Below are positions 1 to 12,046 of a stretch of 64,000 nt of DNA, piece by piece (the stretch's first letter is position 1; every line of letters starts with the position of its first letter). The notes under the pieces are model-generated. The model searched no databases. It was given only the letters and a program-made list of their open reading frames with translations, and had not been told where the DNA came from. The stretch is from Stereocaulon alpinum (lineage: Eukaryota > Ascomycota > Lecanoromycetes > Lecanorales > Stereocaulaceae), in contig JAEUBA010000001.1 of the NCBI GenBank assembly GCA_018257865.1, forward strand, positions 806,001 through 870,000, read 5' to 3'. The position numbers were made by a program, and so were the translations under genes.

Positions 1-315
1 CGCAGTAGCAACCTACTCCTCCGACGTCTTCGCCCTAGCCGTCACCCTCCTCTTCGCGACTATCGGAGAAAGCCCATATGCGGGCGCGAGAATGGAGATT
101 CAGAAGGTAGGAATGGCGAAGGAGGGGTTACCGCTCGAGTTTGCTAGGAGGGGCGAGCAGGCTAGTAGGGTTATGAGGGGGAGGGCTGTTGAGAGAGCGT
201 TGAAGGGTGCGTTGGCGAAGAGTATCGATGAAAGACTGAATGTTGGGGAGTGGAGGGATGTTGTGACGGAAGTATTGAAGGGGTGGAGGGAGGGGGGGTG
301 GGTTAGGGGTGGATA

Positions 316-316
<1 letters not shown>
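1..316 (+). CDS. Protein kinase-like protein, 3' end only
   Basis: The frame is open from base 2 and stops at TAG 314-316, so only the last 104 or so residues are visible. The segment YSSDVFALAVTLL resembles kinase subdomain IX (the usual D-x-W-S-x-G block), here with Phe in place of Trp, followed by GESPYAG and a helical C-lobe rich in Arg and Glu. This suggests a fungal Ser/Thr kinase-like protein, but the catalytic loop and ATP site lie outside the window, so activity cannot be judged. The stop codon runs straight into a very long G tract, so the 3' UTR is not readable. Family call is from the C-lobe pattern only. Confidence 0.5.

Positions 317-385
<69 letters not shown>
316..385. repeat. 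70-nt G homopolymer
   Basis: An uninterrupted run of G starts at the last base of the TAG stop codon and continues to 385. It could form G-quadruplexes if real. A run this long is also the classic artefact of two-colour sequencing, where no signal is read as G, or of a padded low-coverage join. Confidence 0.95.
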
Positions 386-387
<2 letters not shown>

Positions 388-2408
388 TGAATACTGTATG
401 ATGATTAACGATGTCAGAACATAAAAGCGATGGTGTTAGAGGAGGTATAGATGTCCGGTGTGGCTGTGAATGGAACTTTTCGGACTAGATCAAGGGTTGG
501 AAAATAGCATCGTCTTGCTTTTCTTGTATCTATAGCTTGTATACCTCAACAGATAGAAGAATCCTTTTCAACCCCAGCCCCTTTCTCGTGGGTATCCTTT
601 GTCTTAGTCCGCAGTGTATACATGTCATACTACTCCATTCCTTTGCTACCGTCTCGCGCAGCAAAAGCTCCGCCTTCCAACACTGCTGCACTAGCTTCCT
701 ATCTACTCAAACGCTGCTCTCTTGGGAACAGTACTCTCCTTGATAATAAGCGACACACTACACCCTATTCCGAAGCTCTCACAAACCACCGGGACCCAAC
801 GGCACGGTACCGGGTCCATCCCCTGAACTCTAGCAAACTTGACAAGCTGGGACGGCCGATCTGTGGGTCCATTTGCACGCTGGTAATCACGTTGCAGCGA
901 CTCCTGCCGCTTGTTTAGAGTTTGTTCGACACGTGGCTTGAATCGAGATCATGTGCGAGACAGTTGGGACTTCCAGGACGCTGGCTTTCTGCGAAGCTTG
1001 TTTGAATGTCGAGTTGAGGTGGCTGTTTATTATGGTGTATCGAGGAACTAGATGGTATTTTGCGGACTGACGGGTGCTACCTTAGCAGGAATTGACGGAA
1101 GACGCCAATATTCTTCATTTGTCGGGGTCGTCTTCAATCCCGTTACGGCAGGTACTTCTTCGCTTGTGAAAGCATGATTTGTGCTACCAAGTCCATGGAC
1201 GATAGCGCTTTACCAAGCGTGAAGACCGAACGAGAGATGATGCAACCTTGAAGTCTCGATCAGCACTCGCCAACGCATCTTACCAAACACTAAATCCCTC
1301 CAAAAACCCAAGCCAAGGCTTCCTCACGCATCCCAGCGGTTTCCAGCTGCACGTGTGAGTGGTTCGCCTTGAGGAACCTATTTTTAGCCTGCATTGGTGG
1401 CATCTCGGATGCAGCCGCACCTGTTCCCCGGAACCACCATCGTCGAAACAAGACCCGCAGACATGGTAGGCCAGCGCCGCAGCCGTCTCCCCGGTGAGCT
1501 TCCACTTTGTCGGGTGTACCGAGAGAGTGGTAGTTTGTGCTTGTCGTGTGTTGGAATGGGATAATGGGATTGTAGCTATGGCCATGGTTTGATGCTCAGT
1601 GGGTTTGGCTACCATTGTGGTAGGATGGATTGGATAATCTGGAGGGGTGTGACTGAATTGCTACACAACGCGATATGTGTCAGTTATGAAGGCATTCTCA
1701 GGATGATGGCCTTGTGGGGGTGAGGCCGCTTTGAGCATTCCAGAACTTCGGGATGATTGGCACTTCTTAGGTTGCGTCAGAAGAGGTTCAAAGCCATGCA
1801 CTTATGCACATGCTCCGGATCCTCGCCTATAGAACGCGCTTTTCGAGAGCTCCTAGGAACGTCGTCGCTGTTCGTCCGGGTCTGCTAGGTCTGCAAGTCT
1901 TGTATTCCCCCCAACTCCCTAAAACGAGCCGGGTCATTTACCAATCTCCTTCTAGTACTACCTGACCGTATTTTCAGCAAAAAGGTCCACGGTCTGAATG
2001 TTTCCCTTGTTTGCAGCAGTAGCCAGAAACAAACCAAAACAATTGAGCTTGTGCGAGATTTCATGCCCGGATCTTCTGCTCTTCGATAAAACCATACTGC
2101 CAATACGCTGCCCGTCGACCCCGTGATACAATTGAACCACAGCTCTGCCCTGTTTCACAAGCAGTGATACCAAGCTTAGCCACAGATCCTCGTGGGCAAG
2201 TCGTGACTGCTTTGCAGAGACTGCGGCAAGAGATCCGTTGGTCATCGTCGACTCGTTGCATGACTGTTAGGTGCTCATCAGATACACCGTGCACGAGGCT
2301 GCTGCGCTGAAATTGAATTAGGGAAACTAGAGCCCCTTCTCTTGTCTCGCTCCGCTTGGGACTCTATCGCTCAAAGCGTCTAATCCCTCAGCCTTCGTCG
2401 TTCTCGAC
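386..2408. other. Intergenic, no supported gene
   Basis: Only short open frames occur here. The longest ATG-started one (1280-1615, minus) has no recognisable domain. A TACCTTA motif lies at about 1079. I see no RNA gene or repeat beyond the adjoining G tract. Confidence 0.5.
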
Positions 2409-3035
2409 ATGGACCAATATTCAGGTGATCTCAAGCCGTCAGCGAGCATGCCTGGCGACTTGGATGTCGACCCGGTGATCAGAGACCTTAAAGCTGCCCT
2501 CGACGCACTTGACAACACGCGGAGTTACGGAGAAGTGAGTCTATTCAACAAAGCCAGACTCGAGGACCCCTCGATCTCAGCCGGCGAGCAGCTTAAGAGG
2601 TATGCCAAAGCGAGGGCGGAGATTGGCTTGCAAAATATGGAAGAACAGATGGCGGACGTGGACACCAAACGAGGTCCAATGCGGTTGCGGAGGTCGTTTG
2701 AGATGGAAGGTACCGTTGATGGCAAGAGCAACCAAGGCTGGCACTTGCAGACCAGAGAAAGAGTCACAGGGCTGGAGCACGGATGTGAGGAGGGCGAAAC
2801 TCCAGCAGCAATTGTGGAACGGAAGATCTTCGACGCCTCAAGGGAAGTGGAGAAGGAACACGAGGGGCCAAAACCCGCTACGATAGGAGCTGGACAAGTG
2901 GGGGAGACCAAAGAAGAAGACCATGACGAGCTGCATACACGAGGTAATGACGGAGAGAAACACGCACAAACGGACAGAAAGATGTGGCACAGTGTTGGGG
3001 GAGATCTAGGAATGACTGAAACGGCGATTCAATAG
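2409..3035 (+). CDS. Hypothetical protein, 208 aa
   Basis: A single open frame starts at ATG 2409 and ends at TAG. The protein is hydrophilic and rich in Glu, Lys and Asp. An N-terminal half likely to be helical (residues about 20-90, with an AKARAEIG heptad-like stretch) is followed by a disordered charged tail. No signal peptide, membrane segment or known domain is visible. An antisense frame of 128 codons overlaps it, but the sense product has the more natural composition. The gene is not recognised; the call rests on ORF length and composition alone. Confidence 0.4.
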   Translation: MDQYSGDLKPSASMPGDLDVDPVIRDLKAALDALDNTRSYGEVSLFNKARLEDPSISAGEQLKRYAKARAEIGLQNMEEQMADVDTKRGPMRLRRSFEMEGTVDGKSNQGWHLQTRERVTGLEHGCEEGETPAAIVERKIFDASREVEKEHEGPKPATIGAGQVGETKEEDHDELHTRGNDGEKHAQTDRKMWHSVGGDLGMTETAIQ

Positions 3036-4025
3036 TTGGATCCTATGCTCGTATTTGGATGTCATGCTGGCGTTTTGGACTAATGTTGAAATGTGTATGG
3101 GCCGGTCAACGGCGCATGAAAGTCTCACATCTGCGGGTGCTAAGCATCGAGCTGTGGCGAAGAACGACCAATGTAGCTCCTTAGGGTGGTAGCTCCGGCA
3201 AGTACCGACCTCGCTTGCCTTAATGCTGCATGCTTGTGCTTCCTGAAAGGGAACGATACCATAGTCACAGGGCCAAGTCTCACGAAGGGCAGATAGTCGA
3301 TGCTGCTTGAAACCTGGCCTGTGACGGCTAGGGTTTTGGTCCAAATCCTAGAATTCAGTCGAACGGGGGCCCACCTGGCCTTCCGACATCCATGGCGTTT
3401 GATCTATCTGTGTTCGAGCTCTGTAGTCCATACGATAAGTTGGTCATACTGCTATGAAGTGTTTCAGGTAGTAGTCAGAGCCAATTGCGGTTTCTCAGAA
3501 TTATACCTGGATTTGTTAGAAAGCAGTAGGCCGTTAATGGGGAAAGCACTATCTGCCCTGTGCCAAGCCTCTCCTTTCCATCGCACTGAATCAGCATATC
3601 TCAAAGTCTTTTCGAGCATTACATACGGAACAACGAGTTTCTGGCACAGTCAATGGACCCGCTGACTCTTGATTAAATGCGTTACAAATCCCACTAATGT
3701 ATAATACTATTACAATTATAGAAGCGAAGTTCGCTCAGTCATCCTCCCTTTCTATTCATACACATTCCAATATACACGTACACGCCAGGTCAGGTACCGA
3801 TACGCGCAGACGCCCGCTAAACAGCCTTTCCCCAAAAAAATGCAAGAAACAACGATAAGTGGTGGCATGAATCGTCCGTGTCGTCTATACTAGTACAAAA
3901 GTATACATTGTCCATGAAAGCATCTCACTGACAGAGTGATTATGTTTTATTAAGTCGCCGGTCGTAGAAGGATTGATTCATATGAAAGAGGCGTGGTAGT
4001 GTGGCAGGAGTCTGTCGTAAGGTCG
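3036..4025. other. Intergenic
   Basis: This contains the 3' flanks of two convergent genes. No supported coding or RNA feature is seen; the 121-codon frame at 3300-3665 has no domain. Confidence 0.5.
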
Positions 4026-5494
4026 TTATGGGATTACTTCGTAGCGGTTGGCCGTGTCGTGGTGTGGTTGGCCGAGATATTGACCTGGCCAGTGTTGTTG
4101 TGAGTGCAAGTTAATCTCATAGGAAGATATTCCGTTCGCACCTGACCAGGGTGGAGATTGGAATTGAAATTGTCGTTGCTATTATGAGCTTATTAGCCGG
4201 AATTCACGAGAGCCAGTGATAGATAGCGACTACTCACCGGAGGAAAGCATGGGGGCTCAGGCCCAAAGCCAAGTGCAGCAGTATCATACTGGCTCCACAC
4301 AGGCGTAGCAGGCCCCGCAGACATTGGAGACTGGATAAGTGGCTGAAAGCAAGACTCAATACCCGTAGTAGTTGATCGAGGTCGTTGGATGATCTCTTGA
4401 GTATAGAACGACTGAGCGACAGCCGGGGGCTGCAGGTAGTCTGAAATTCCTGAAAGAGGGGAGTAACAAGAATCAGAGGATGAGTATAAAGGAGAATCTC
4501 CTGACGGTGCTAGGCCATAGAGTAATTCCGGGTGTAAACTGCGTGGTACCGTACCTATGGGAACATGAGGTAGCTCATGCATACTCGGCCCAGCATGAGA
4601 TGTGAACTCGGTCTTGAAATCGCTTCGCATGTTCGGCTCGATTATTGAGCCTATCGACATGGTTCCCGATGGCTGCGGGAGGGATCGTGCTGTGGCTGTC
4701 GCCGGCTGACCCATTTGAGAAGCACTGAAACTGCCCCTGGGCGATCTCGAGACATCGCTGGTTGAGCTTTGCCTATATTGACTTCGAAAGGCAGATGCTT
4801 CCGCCGATGGCATGTTGTGTCTGCTAATGTCAGTTTAGCCTCTCGAAGAACTTCCATTCCACCTACTGTCGTTCCATATGCCGAGCGAGCAGATCAGCGC
4901 GCTGAAAAGGCTTTCGACATTCTTCTATCTCGCACTGAAATGCTGGAGATGTGTTGTGATTGGCTTCATGGCGTCTGCAAAATTTCAGTCAGCGTGTGCA
5001 CATTAAACAGCGCACTCTGTTGGTAGCATACTTGCGGTGCTCTGCTCGAGTAAAGATCTAGATTCCTTCAGCATAGCCCACTATCTCGATCCTATATTGT
5101 GGCATACCTTGGTACATCCGGGATACTCGCAAGCATGTACCTTTTTCCCCTTCTTCGCTTTGCTTATGCGGTGTGTAGTCGGGGTATAAGTGATCTCCTC
5201 CGCCGGATTCGACAGCGCTGGCGTTGACATTACACCTGGCCCTCGTGATGATACTCCTTGACCTCTGATTGGCATCGCCCTTGCTCTCTGACGCTGTCTT
5301 GTAGATTCTCTGGGCTTCCCAGAAGACACGCTATTGCTAGGCGAGGTGGATGAAGCTCTGCGACGGCATGTAGGATATAAGGTCGCTAACCTGTCTTCCG
5401 AAGCTGAGGACGGTGCAGAGGGTGAGGTGGGTTCCCCTTTCATTTGTGGCTGGGTAGGGCCATATGGTAACGACTGGAATTGTTGCTCTGCCAT
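4026..5494 (-). CDS. Two-finger C2H2 transcription factor, 418 aa
   Basis: Five exons give 418 residues: 5108-5494, 5032-5057, 4867-4974, 4238-4820 and 4026-4178. The introns (50, 57, 46 and 59 nt) all have GT-AG ends. Finger 1 uses C122, C127, H140 and H144 and is interrupted by introns 1 and 2. Finger 2 uses C152, C157, H170 and H175, and its last His appears only after splicing intron 3, which supports the model. The N-terminus is Ser/Pro-rich with a basic patch (TRQRQRARAMP). The C-terminal 240 residues are disordered and rich in Pro, Ser, Gln and Tyr, as in activation regions. It is presumably a nuclear DNA-binding regulator; targets are unknown. The spacing resembles fungal regulators with a TRAEHRKRHE finger, but I do not assign an ortholog. 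Confidence 0.85.
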
Positions 5495-8400
5495 GTTGCG
5501 CCTTGAGCGAAGCCAAACAATATTATAACCGCCTCGAATAATTCCTCCTAGTTGATGACTGGGATAGGTGTGCTGGTGTGGGGCCGAAGGATTGCCGAGC
5601 GAGTGTAGGTCGAGCGGTTGCCCGCAGCGTTCTGCAGTATTATATTATGATGTTGGAATTGACCGTAGTAAGCGTAGTATCCATCGATCGCCCAATCTCT
5701 CAGCCTACCACTGGCTCATGTTGTGTGATGCAAGACCGGCAAGCTGGCCATAGAGGAGACGGTAATGGCTGAGACCACTAAGTATTATTGCGTATGCAGC
5801 AGGACTTGTTTGTAATAGTAAAAGGTAATGTCATCAAAAGATCTGCACCATGCGCCTTGCACCACTGGAAGAAACACAGGGTGGGGTGACAAAAGATGCT
5901 CCGAGTGACGAGCGTTGCCTACCCAGGCGTCAAAAAGAATGGCAGAAAGCAATCAGAGGACCAATCTATGCCTCATCGAGAGATTGCAATTTCGCTTCCT
6001 GTAGGGCTTCGAGAAACACTGAGCATGATGAGAAGGCGCAGTTATTTTTATCGCGGCAGTGCAAGTCTTAAGACTCATTGCTACTCAGGCACAATTAGCA
6101 AGCCCGAGGGTTCGAAGCTGTTATCAACGACGTAGCCTTGCAGAGTACGGGCCATGTGGTGTCATGGCCCAAGCTCCTTAATTTCCCCATGCTGACCATC
6201 ATCTGGTAGCGCGATGGCAGAATGCGGGAAGGAACTGTATGGATGAACGGCGAGGCAAGCTAGACGCAGGAACCAACGACGCAGGATCTCGATGGTGCCA
6301 GGGGAAAGCGCTCACGGCCGGTTACGGAGACTACCGGACAAGTAATGAAACATCATGCGTTTTGGCAGTCGATGTTAGTCCGAGAAGAATGCAACCACGA
6401 TGGGGTGGCAAAGCCCGCTGGGAGTAGGTGGATTGTTGTTAGGAGACCAGGTTTTCTGCTGCGTGAGGTGCATTAGCGGATTATGTGACGCTATTTTGGG
6501 ACACTGTCCGTTCGTTTCTCCTTCCTCATGCGTCAACGAGAGCCCCTTTACGGACCATTCCGTTCTTCTAGCTTCATTCTGAAGGGTGCCAATTGGACGA
6601 TCAGGCGTTTCGCTGTCATCCTAGTCTTGGCTGATGCTTAGATGAAACACCCGCTCCTTGAGCGTCGCATCGCGATCAACACGTTCTGGGCTTGGCAGCT
6701 GAATGCTACTGATCCAGAATAAACTACCTTAGTCTCACTCGTCTCACGGTTAGTCCAGCCAGAACCACGACTTTGTTGGAATTTAGCTCTGAGATCATCT
6801 GTAGAAAATCCCTACTTCTTTTTGTGGCTTTGGATAGTTGCAGGTGGGAAGGTCAGATTCCAACTCATTTCCCATGTGGCAGCCACCCTTATGCAGAGCT
6901 AAGCACCGATAGTTCTGTAGACGGAAAGGATCTTCCGTAGTCCGTATGCATCGCTTTCGAAGGAAAGGAAGACTACTGCACCTTGTCGCGCATCCTCGGT
7001 TCCTCCTGCGAGAATGGGGCAGCGAGGTAGCAAGTGGGCCGGGCGAGGGAATAAAGCCTTTGTCCCGCGCCTCCTCTCCGCATTCTTTGACACAACCTTT
7101 AACCAGGTACCACTCCTGGTTCCTGACGATCTCGCGTGTCTTGTCCCAGCTAGGCAAAACTCGATGCAGCTGAAGCTTGATTAGGTCTCGGTTAGTGAGT
7201 GATCAGATCTCGAACTATCCTCCCTCGCCTCCTTATCCCTGTCTTAGGCGCCTTGGCAGCGGCTGGGTCCTGCAAATCATGGCGATGGCTTCACGGTCGA
7301 TTGTCAATGCCGTCCAGGGACCACTTCGTGGTGAATCGAGCCGTGTGCTGGGTTGATGGTTGTGCTTTTGTGTCCGGTGATCTTTCTGAAGTTCGAACGT
7401 GCCCATCTCGCTTCCTCTGCAGGCTCGAAACAACTCATCCGAGTATTCGACAGTTGGATCAGCTGCGTGGCACGCCTGACTCACTCAGAGGTTTTCCGTA
7501 GTTCTACCTCATCCCTCTGTCATCGAAAGATAGATAAAAGATACGATAGCTAATGCTCCATGAATAGCCGGAGTGCGTCCAATGAGAAACAAGTCATTGT
7601 ACCTGCAGCGACATGTACTTGGTCCTAGCACTCACATGACCACCAACATGTGGCAGCTACAGCATGAGTGCCGAGTTTGCGCGTACCTGCGTGCGTGTGG
7701 GGGTTTGTCTTACATCTATTGCGTGTGGATTTGACTTCGGGGTTTGACGAACACGAGCTGCGCGAGCACTGTCCGAGGGAGCGGAATATTTTATAACAGG
7801 CCGAAGAGGATTGTCTTTCCGTACAAGAGGTCGAATAACATCACGACTCGCACCTACTTTACTTTGCCTGCATAAGACATAGCAAAAGCATGTACATGGG
7901 ATGTTTTCAGCTTGCTGGTCTAAGACCTTCAAGCCGAAACCCCTTTGGTAGCTTACTCTTCCGCTAGAACTGTCCTCATGACCACAGACGCATTGCAAGA
8001 CTAGTCAAGAAGGTTCCTGCCGTCTTTCTCAGATGGTGTCAATGACTAAGCTCGGCCTGCAGGATTTAGCGCGGTGCATTGTTCCATCAGCTGAGGCTGA
8101 CTCTGCCTTCGCTTTTTTTCTGCCTGCGCTGTGCCACACGACCAATCAGAATTAGGACTACTTTTCGATGATGTTGTTACGCCGAAGGGGCACAGAGATA
8201 CCATTATCATACCCCAACTCTACACTATAACCCTCCTGGAATTCTGAGCTGTGGTGACCTTGTGCATTGGCCCCTTTAAACATACATAAGATTGATATGT
8301 GCCCCATCAGCTTCTCGTGATTAGTCTAGCAGAAGGTGGATTCACTCAATAAGGTTCAACGTTGATCGAGCCGCAATGTCTCATCATGACCATGATCTAG

Positions 8401-9018
8401 CCTTCTTGACTGCCTCAGAAGTCGCACTAAACTTAGATATGCAACGGCTGTTCTCCGGACTCTACCCCTTAATGAGCGAAGTCTTGATTATTTACCTTCG
8501 TAGCATAAGGATTTACCTAGCGAACATGGAAGATAACGCAAACATCAAAGCATGTCTCCTCAGTCTACCGTTTAACAAAGCTTTGAAAAGCTGTAATCTG
8601 CATCATAAGAGATAAAGCATACTTAGATAGGTAGGCAAGTCGACTCCGCACCAAGGCCTCAGTCCGTCGTCATCTGTGTCATGCGTACAGCGCAGATATT
8701 GCCAGCACCACGCTGGGGCAACAGACCAACGGTCTTGGCATCAGCACCCATAGAAGTGGCATCAGCAAGCGACGTCGTGGGAACAACAAGCATCGGGGGG
8801 AAAGTATCCGAAATATAGTAGATGCGATAGAAATAGATTAAAACTTGTCGTGATCCTTCGGCCATGTTACCCAACAACCAAACAACGTCAATCCCAATAC
8901 AACGCAACCATCCCACAATCCTTCGTGCTGTTGTTCCGCACCTGATAAATCCTCCTAATAGAGATCTCCCATAGATAAGCCTAGCTCCTTATGCCACCTT
9001 TTCTGTTGCTTTATTACC
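5495..9018. other. Intergenic, 3.5 kb without a supported gene
   Basis: Both strands contain only short frames without domains. Part is the upstream region of the C2H2 gene at 4026-5494, and such regulators often have long promoters. A TACCTTA motif lies near 6724. No tRNA, repeat or transposon remnant was recognised. Confidence 0.5.
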
Positions 9019-11278
9019 TTAACCTTGCCTATTTGGCCCCCTCAAGCGTTCGAACATGCTACGAGTCGCTCGAGGGCTGCTGGGCGACACAGGGCTGAGA
9101 ATTGCATTCCCGCGAGGTGATGATGGGCCCCCTTCATCATCAGATGGGAAAGTACTTGTGCCTTGTCTTGAGACCGGACTGAAGAAAGCCTCTGTCGACG
9201 GAGGCGATGAAGTGCCTCTTGAAGGCCTTGGAGGCGGCCATGGAACAGACGGCAGACTTGGTATAGAATCCTGCGTTGATGTTCTAGACGGCTGTGGTCG
9301 TCCTGAAGAAAAGCGATCTTTGATAGAACGACGCTTCGTCGAGGACGGACTCGATGGTGAGCTGGGTTTGCTGAAACGTGGTCTGTTTGATCTCTGACGT
9401 GGTGAGGATGTTACAGAACTCGGACTTGAACCTTCCAGCTCGTTCCTGCCCGGTATGGACGCGGGCAGCTCCACAGGCGGAGACTCAGGTGCTGACGGAT
9501 CATACATCTCATGGTATCCCTGTGTTTGAAATCTTTGCGATGGGCCCAGCTCTGCAGTGGAAATATCACCACCTTCCGCCTCAACCATATTCGATCGATC
9601 TCCTGGGTATCGCGCTTTTTCGTCCACCCAACCTCCTACTGGGGCATACGGTTTTGGCCTGGGTTCGGACCCTGCCATCTCAAATCGTTGATTGTCGTTG
9701 CCTGTGTCTAATTCTCCTTTTCCGAATCCTTGACGAATGTTCTCTTCTGGAGGTGTCTCCTCGCCCTCCGTTGCCCGTCGATACTTGCTAGTCTTCTTAT
9801 GCTTCCGCCAGAAAATGACACCAAGGATGCCGGCGACGATCAGAATAGCCCCAACAACGCCTACGGCGATACCGGCAGTCTTACCAGTTGAAGAGCCGCC
9901 TGAGCTAGAGGATCCGGATGACACCGCAGACATTATTGGCACAAGGTTCTCCTGCATATTATCCGTAAACGCACATTGGGAAATCGAGAAATTCCGACGT
10001 TGCCAGTCAACAATAAGATACCTGGAAGACATGAGTACGGCCTCTCGCACTGAAGCTAGGGGATGTGCTTACGATTCTTGATGAAACGTCCTTCCAAGCG
10101 TATACTGGCTATCGTTGGCCGCCCTTCGCAACGGAAAATACCTCGTACTGTTCGCCACCCCAGGAGTTGGGGGCTCCACCAGCAGATCGAAGCTGGCGTA
10201 TGGCAATGTAATATCTGTAGTTTGGCCACCACTTATCCCAGCGCCAAGCGTAAAAGTGATACTTGCGTTCTGGGTCTGGAGTCGACTATGTAGACTGCTG
10301 TTGACAAGATACAATTGAGAAGTCTCATCGAAGGTCAGGCCAAATGCCTTTTCAAATGCTTGGCATGCTTCCAATGGTAGCCATATCTGGGGCACAGTGG
10401 AGTCCACATAGGACATGATGCCTTTGGGCAATAGGTCACTGCTTGGCCCATTCCCACTGACTGAGGATATGGATTGTATGCCCACCATCAGGCTTCGAGA
10501 GCTATCCGCTGCCAACGGGAACGTCAAGGCGTTCGGAACGAAGCGTGAAGCATCGTACCCGCCTAGCGTCAGACTTCCGAGCACTTGTTTCAATCGATAC
10601 TGATTGCCCGCTGTATACCCAAAGGTGGTACTAGGTATCAGTTTCTGATCGAATAGAGTTGCCAAGTAGCTGGTCTGGGTCCGACCACCGAAGTTAATTG
10701 GCGCTGAATTCACACCAAAAAACCCCAGATAGAACTCATTGTCTGTATATCCACCAATGACCTGGTCTTGTAGGATAGGTCCTCCGCTTCCCTGTATTCC
10801 TAGGCCCAGTGTATCATTGCCAAATGTAGCTACCGCTGAGAGGTTCAAATTCTGTTCCGTACTAAGTTCGAAATTACCGTGCTCGCTCCAGGTCGAGGAA
10901 ATCTTCGGATTGAACAGGGTGCCACGATTATTCAGACAATTGCTGTCGCCCGCATTGCAGCCTCCAGGGAGGACGACCCATGTAGCTGCATTGCCAGAAG
11001 AGATGAATACCCGGACATCCTGGATTGGGGTGCCTATCTGGATTGTGAAGGAGGACCAGGGTCCATCATCGCCATCCCTGGAAAGTGCCGGTCAGCAAAG
11101 GACCTCGAAGGGAACTGGGGATTTCGACAGGCGAGGAGACATACCAATTCTGTGAGGGCGCAATAGATACAGGATTCGGCGCCGCGGATGCTCTTGGCTG
11201 TAGCGCACGCCCAGAGGCACGCACAAGCAGCGCGCATTGCGCAAGCAAAAGAAGAATCGTAGAATACTGTAAGAACAT
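9019..11278 (-). CDS. Membrane-anchored aspartyl-protease-like protein lacking catalytic Asp
   Basis: Three exons (11145-11278, 10073-11077, 9019-10021; introns of 67 and 51 nt) give 713 residues. Residues 1-22 form a signal peptide. Residues 45-400 have the pepsin-like (A1) pattern: GTP-x-Q near residue 60, then WVVLPGGC. At the first active site the usual DTGS is replaced by S71-S72-G73-N74, and the second is D270-S-T rather than D-S/T-G. A membrane helix spans about 429-451, followed by RKHKK and a 260-residue cytosolic tail rich in Ser, Pro and Arg. This is a type I membrane protein with an A1 fold that probably cannot cleave peptides. Related Asp-less A1 proteins with a TM helix are, as I recall, common in fungi. 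Possible roles are wall sensing or ligand binding (inference). Confidence 0.85.
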
Positions 11279-12046
11279 TCTAAGCCTTCTCAGATCGATC
11301 CTGAAGATATCATAAGTCGGGCGCTGGAAGACGCGCAGCGTCGCAGAACGGTCGTCAGGGTGTCATAACAGCTGGCTATCAGAATGGGAGATCAATCCAT
11401 GCCTTATAAAGGCCCGAACAGTATAGAGAGAAGTATAGAAGCAGAATTGAAAAGAAAGTCGACGCCGCCGTCGCATGTGGAAAGGATGTCAGCAAACCCC
11501 GCCATCCCGAATTAGCAGCAGTCTCGATCGGACGGCCTTATGCACAGTGAATATACTCTCGCCAATGAGAGCACGAAGGATTCCGGTCTACCCTATCACA
11601 GCCAATCGTACAAAGGTGGACATGCAGGGCATCAGAACAGACGGTGAGGGAATTATTTATCTCGTAGCTTGAGTCTTGATGTTAACTTTTTCATTTCATA
11701 TTGGAGAAGGCAGACGTTTTGTGGTTCCCAATCCTTAGGGTTCGCATGGATTGCCAAGCCCGCTCCGGCCAGCAAGCTACCTTAGGTAGTACGGTAGTAG
11801 GTAAGTTACCTTACCGTAGACAAGCTGAGTAGTATGGAATACACGTGCAAGCCGGAAATGCATCAGGGACTTGGCACATTCGGCATTGTTGAGATCCGTG
11901 AGTGCAGCTCATTGCTATATAAGATCCAGCATAGACCTGATGCCCTTCACCAATCAAAGCGCATTCAAAATTGCTAGTGAAGGTTCAACGACCACAACAT
12001 CGGCTTGCGGACAGCCCATCTCCAGCTGCAATCATCATCTGCGAGC
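11279..12046. promoter_or_regulatory. Divergent promoter region between pseudo-protease and chromate transporter
   Basis: The two flanking genes are transcribed away from each other. The region holds a TATA-like site for the transporter at 11916-11923, and a cluster of TACCTTA/TAAGGTA words at 11776-11817 that includes a near-palindrome. No coding signal is seen. Confidence 0.5.
11916..11923 (+). promoter_or_regulatory. TATA box, chromate transporter gene
   Basis: TATATAAG lies 124 nt upstream of the chosen ATG (12047), a plausible distance for a fungal core promoter. There is no transcript evidence. Confidence 0.4.

Noticed and set aside
1280..1615. 111-codon minus ORF with several Cys
   Set aside because: It starts with ATG but shows no domain, conserved spacing or splice signals; composition is ordinary for non-coding DNA here.
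2525..2911. 128-codon minus ORF opposite the hypothetical gene at 2409
   Set aside because: It is the antisense shadow of a longer frame, and its Ser/Cys-rich product is typical of reversed Glu/Lys codons.
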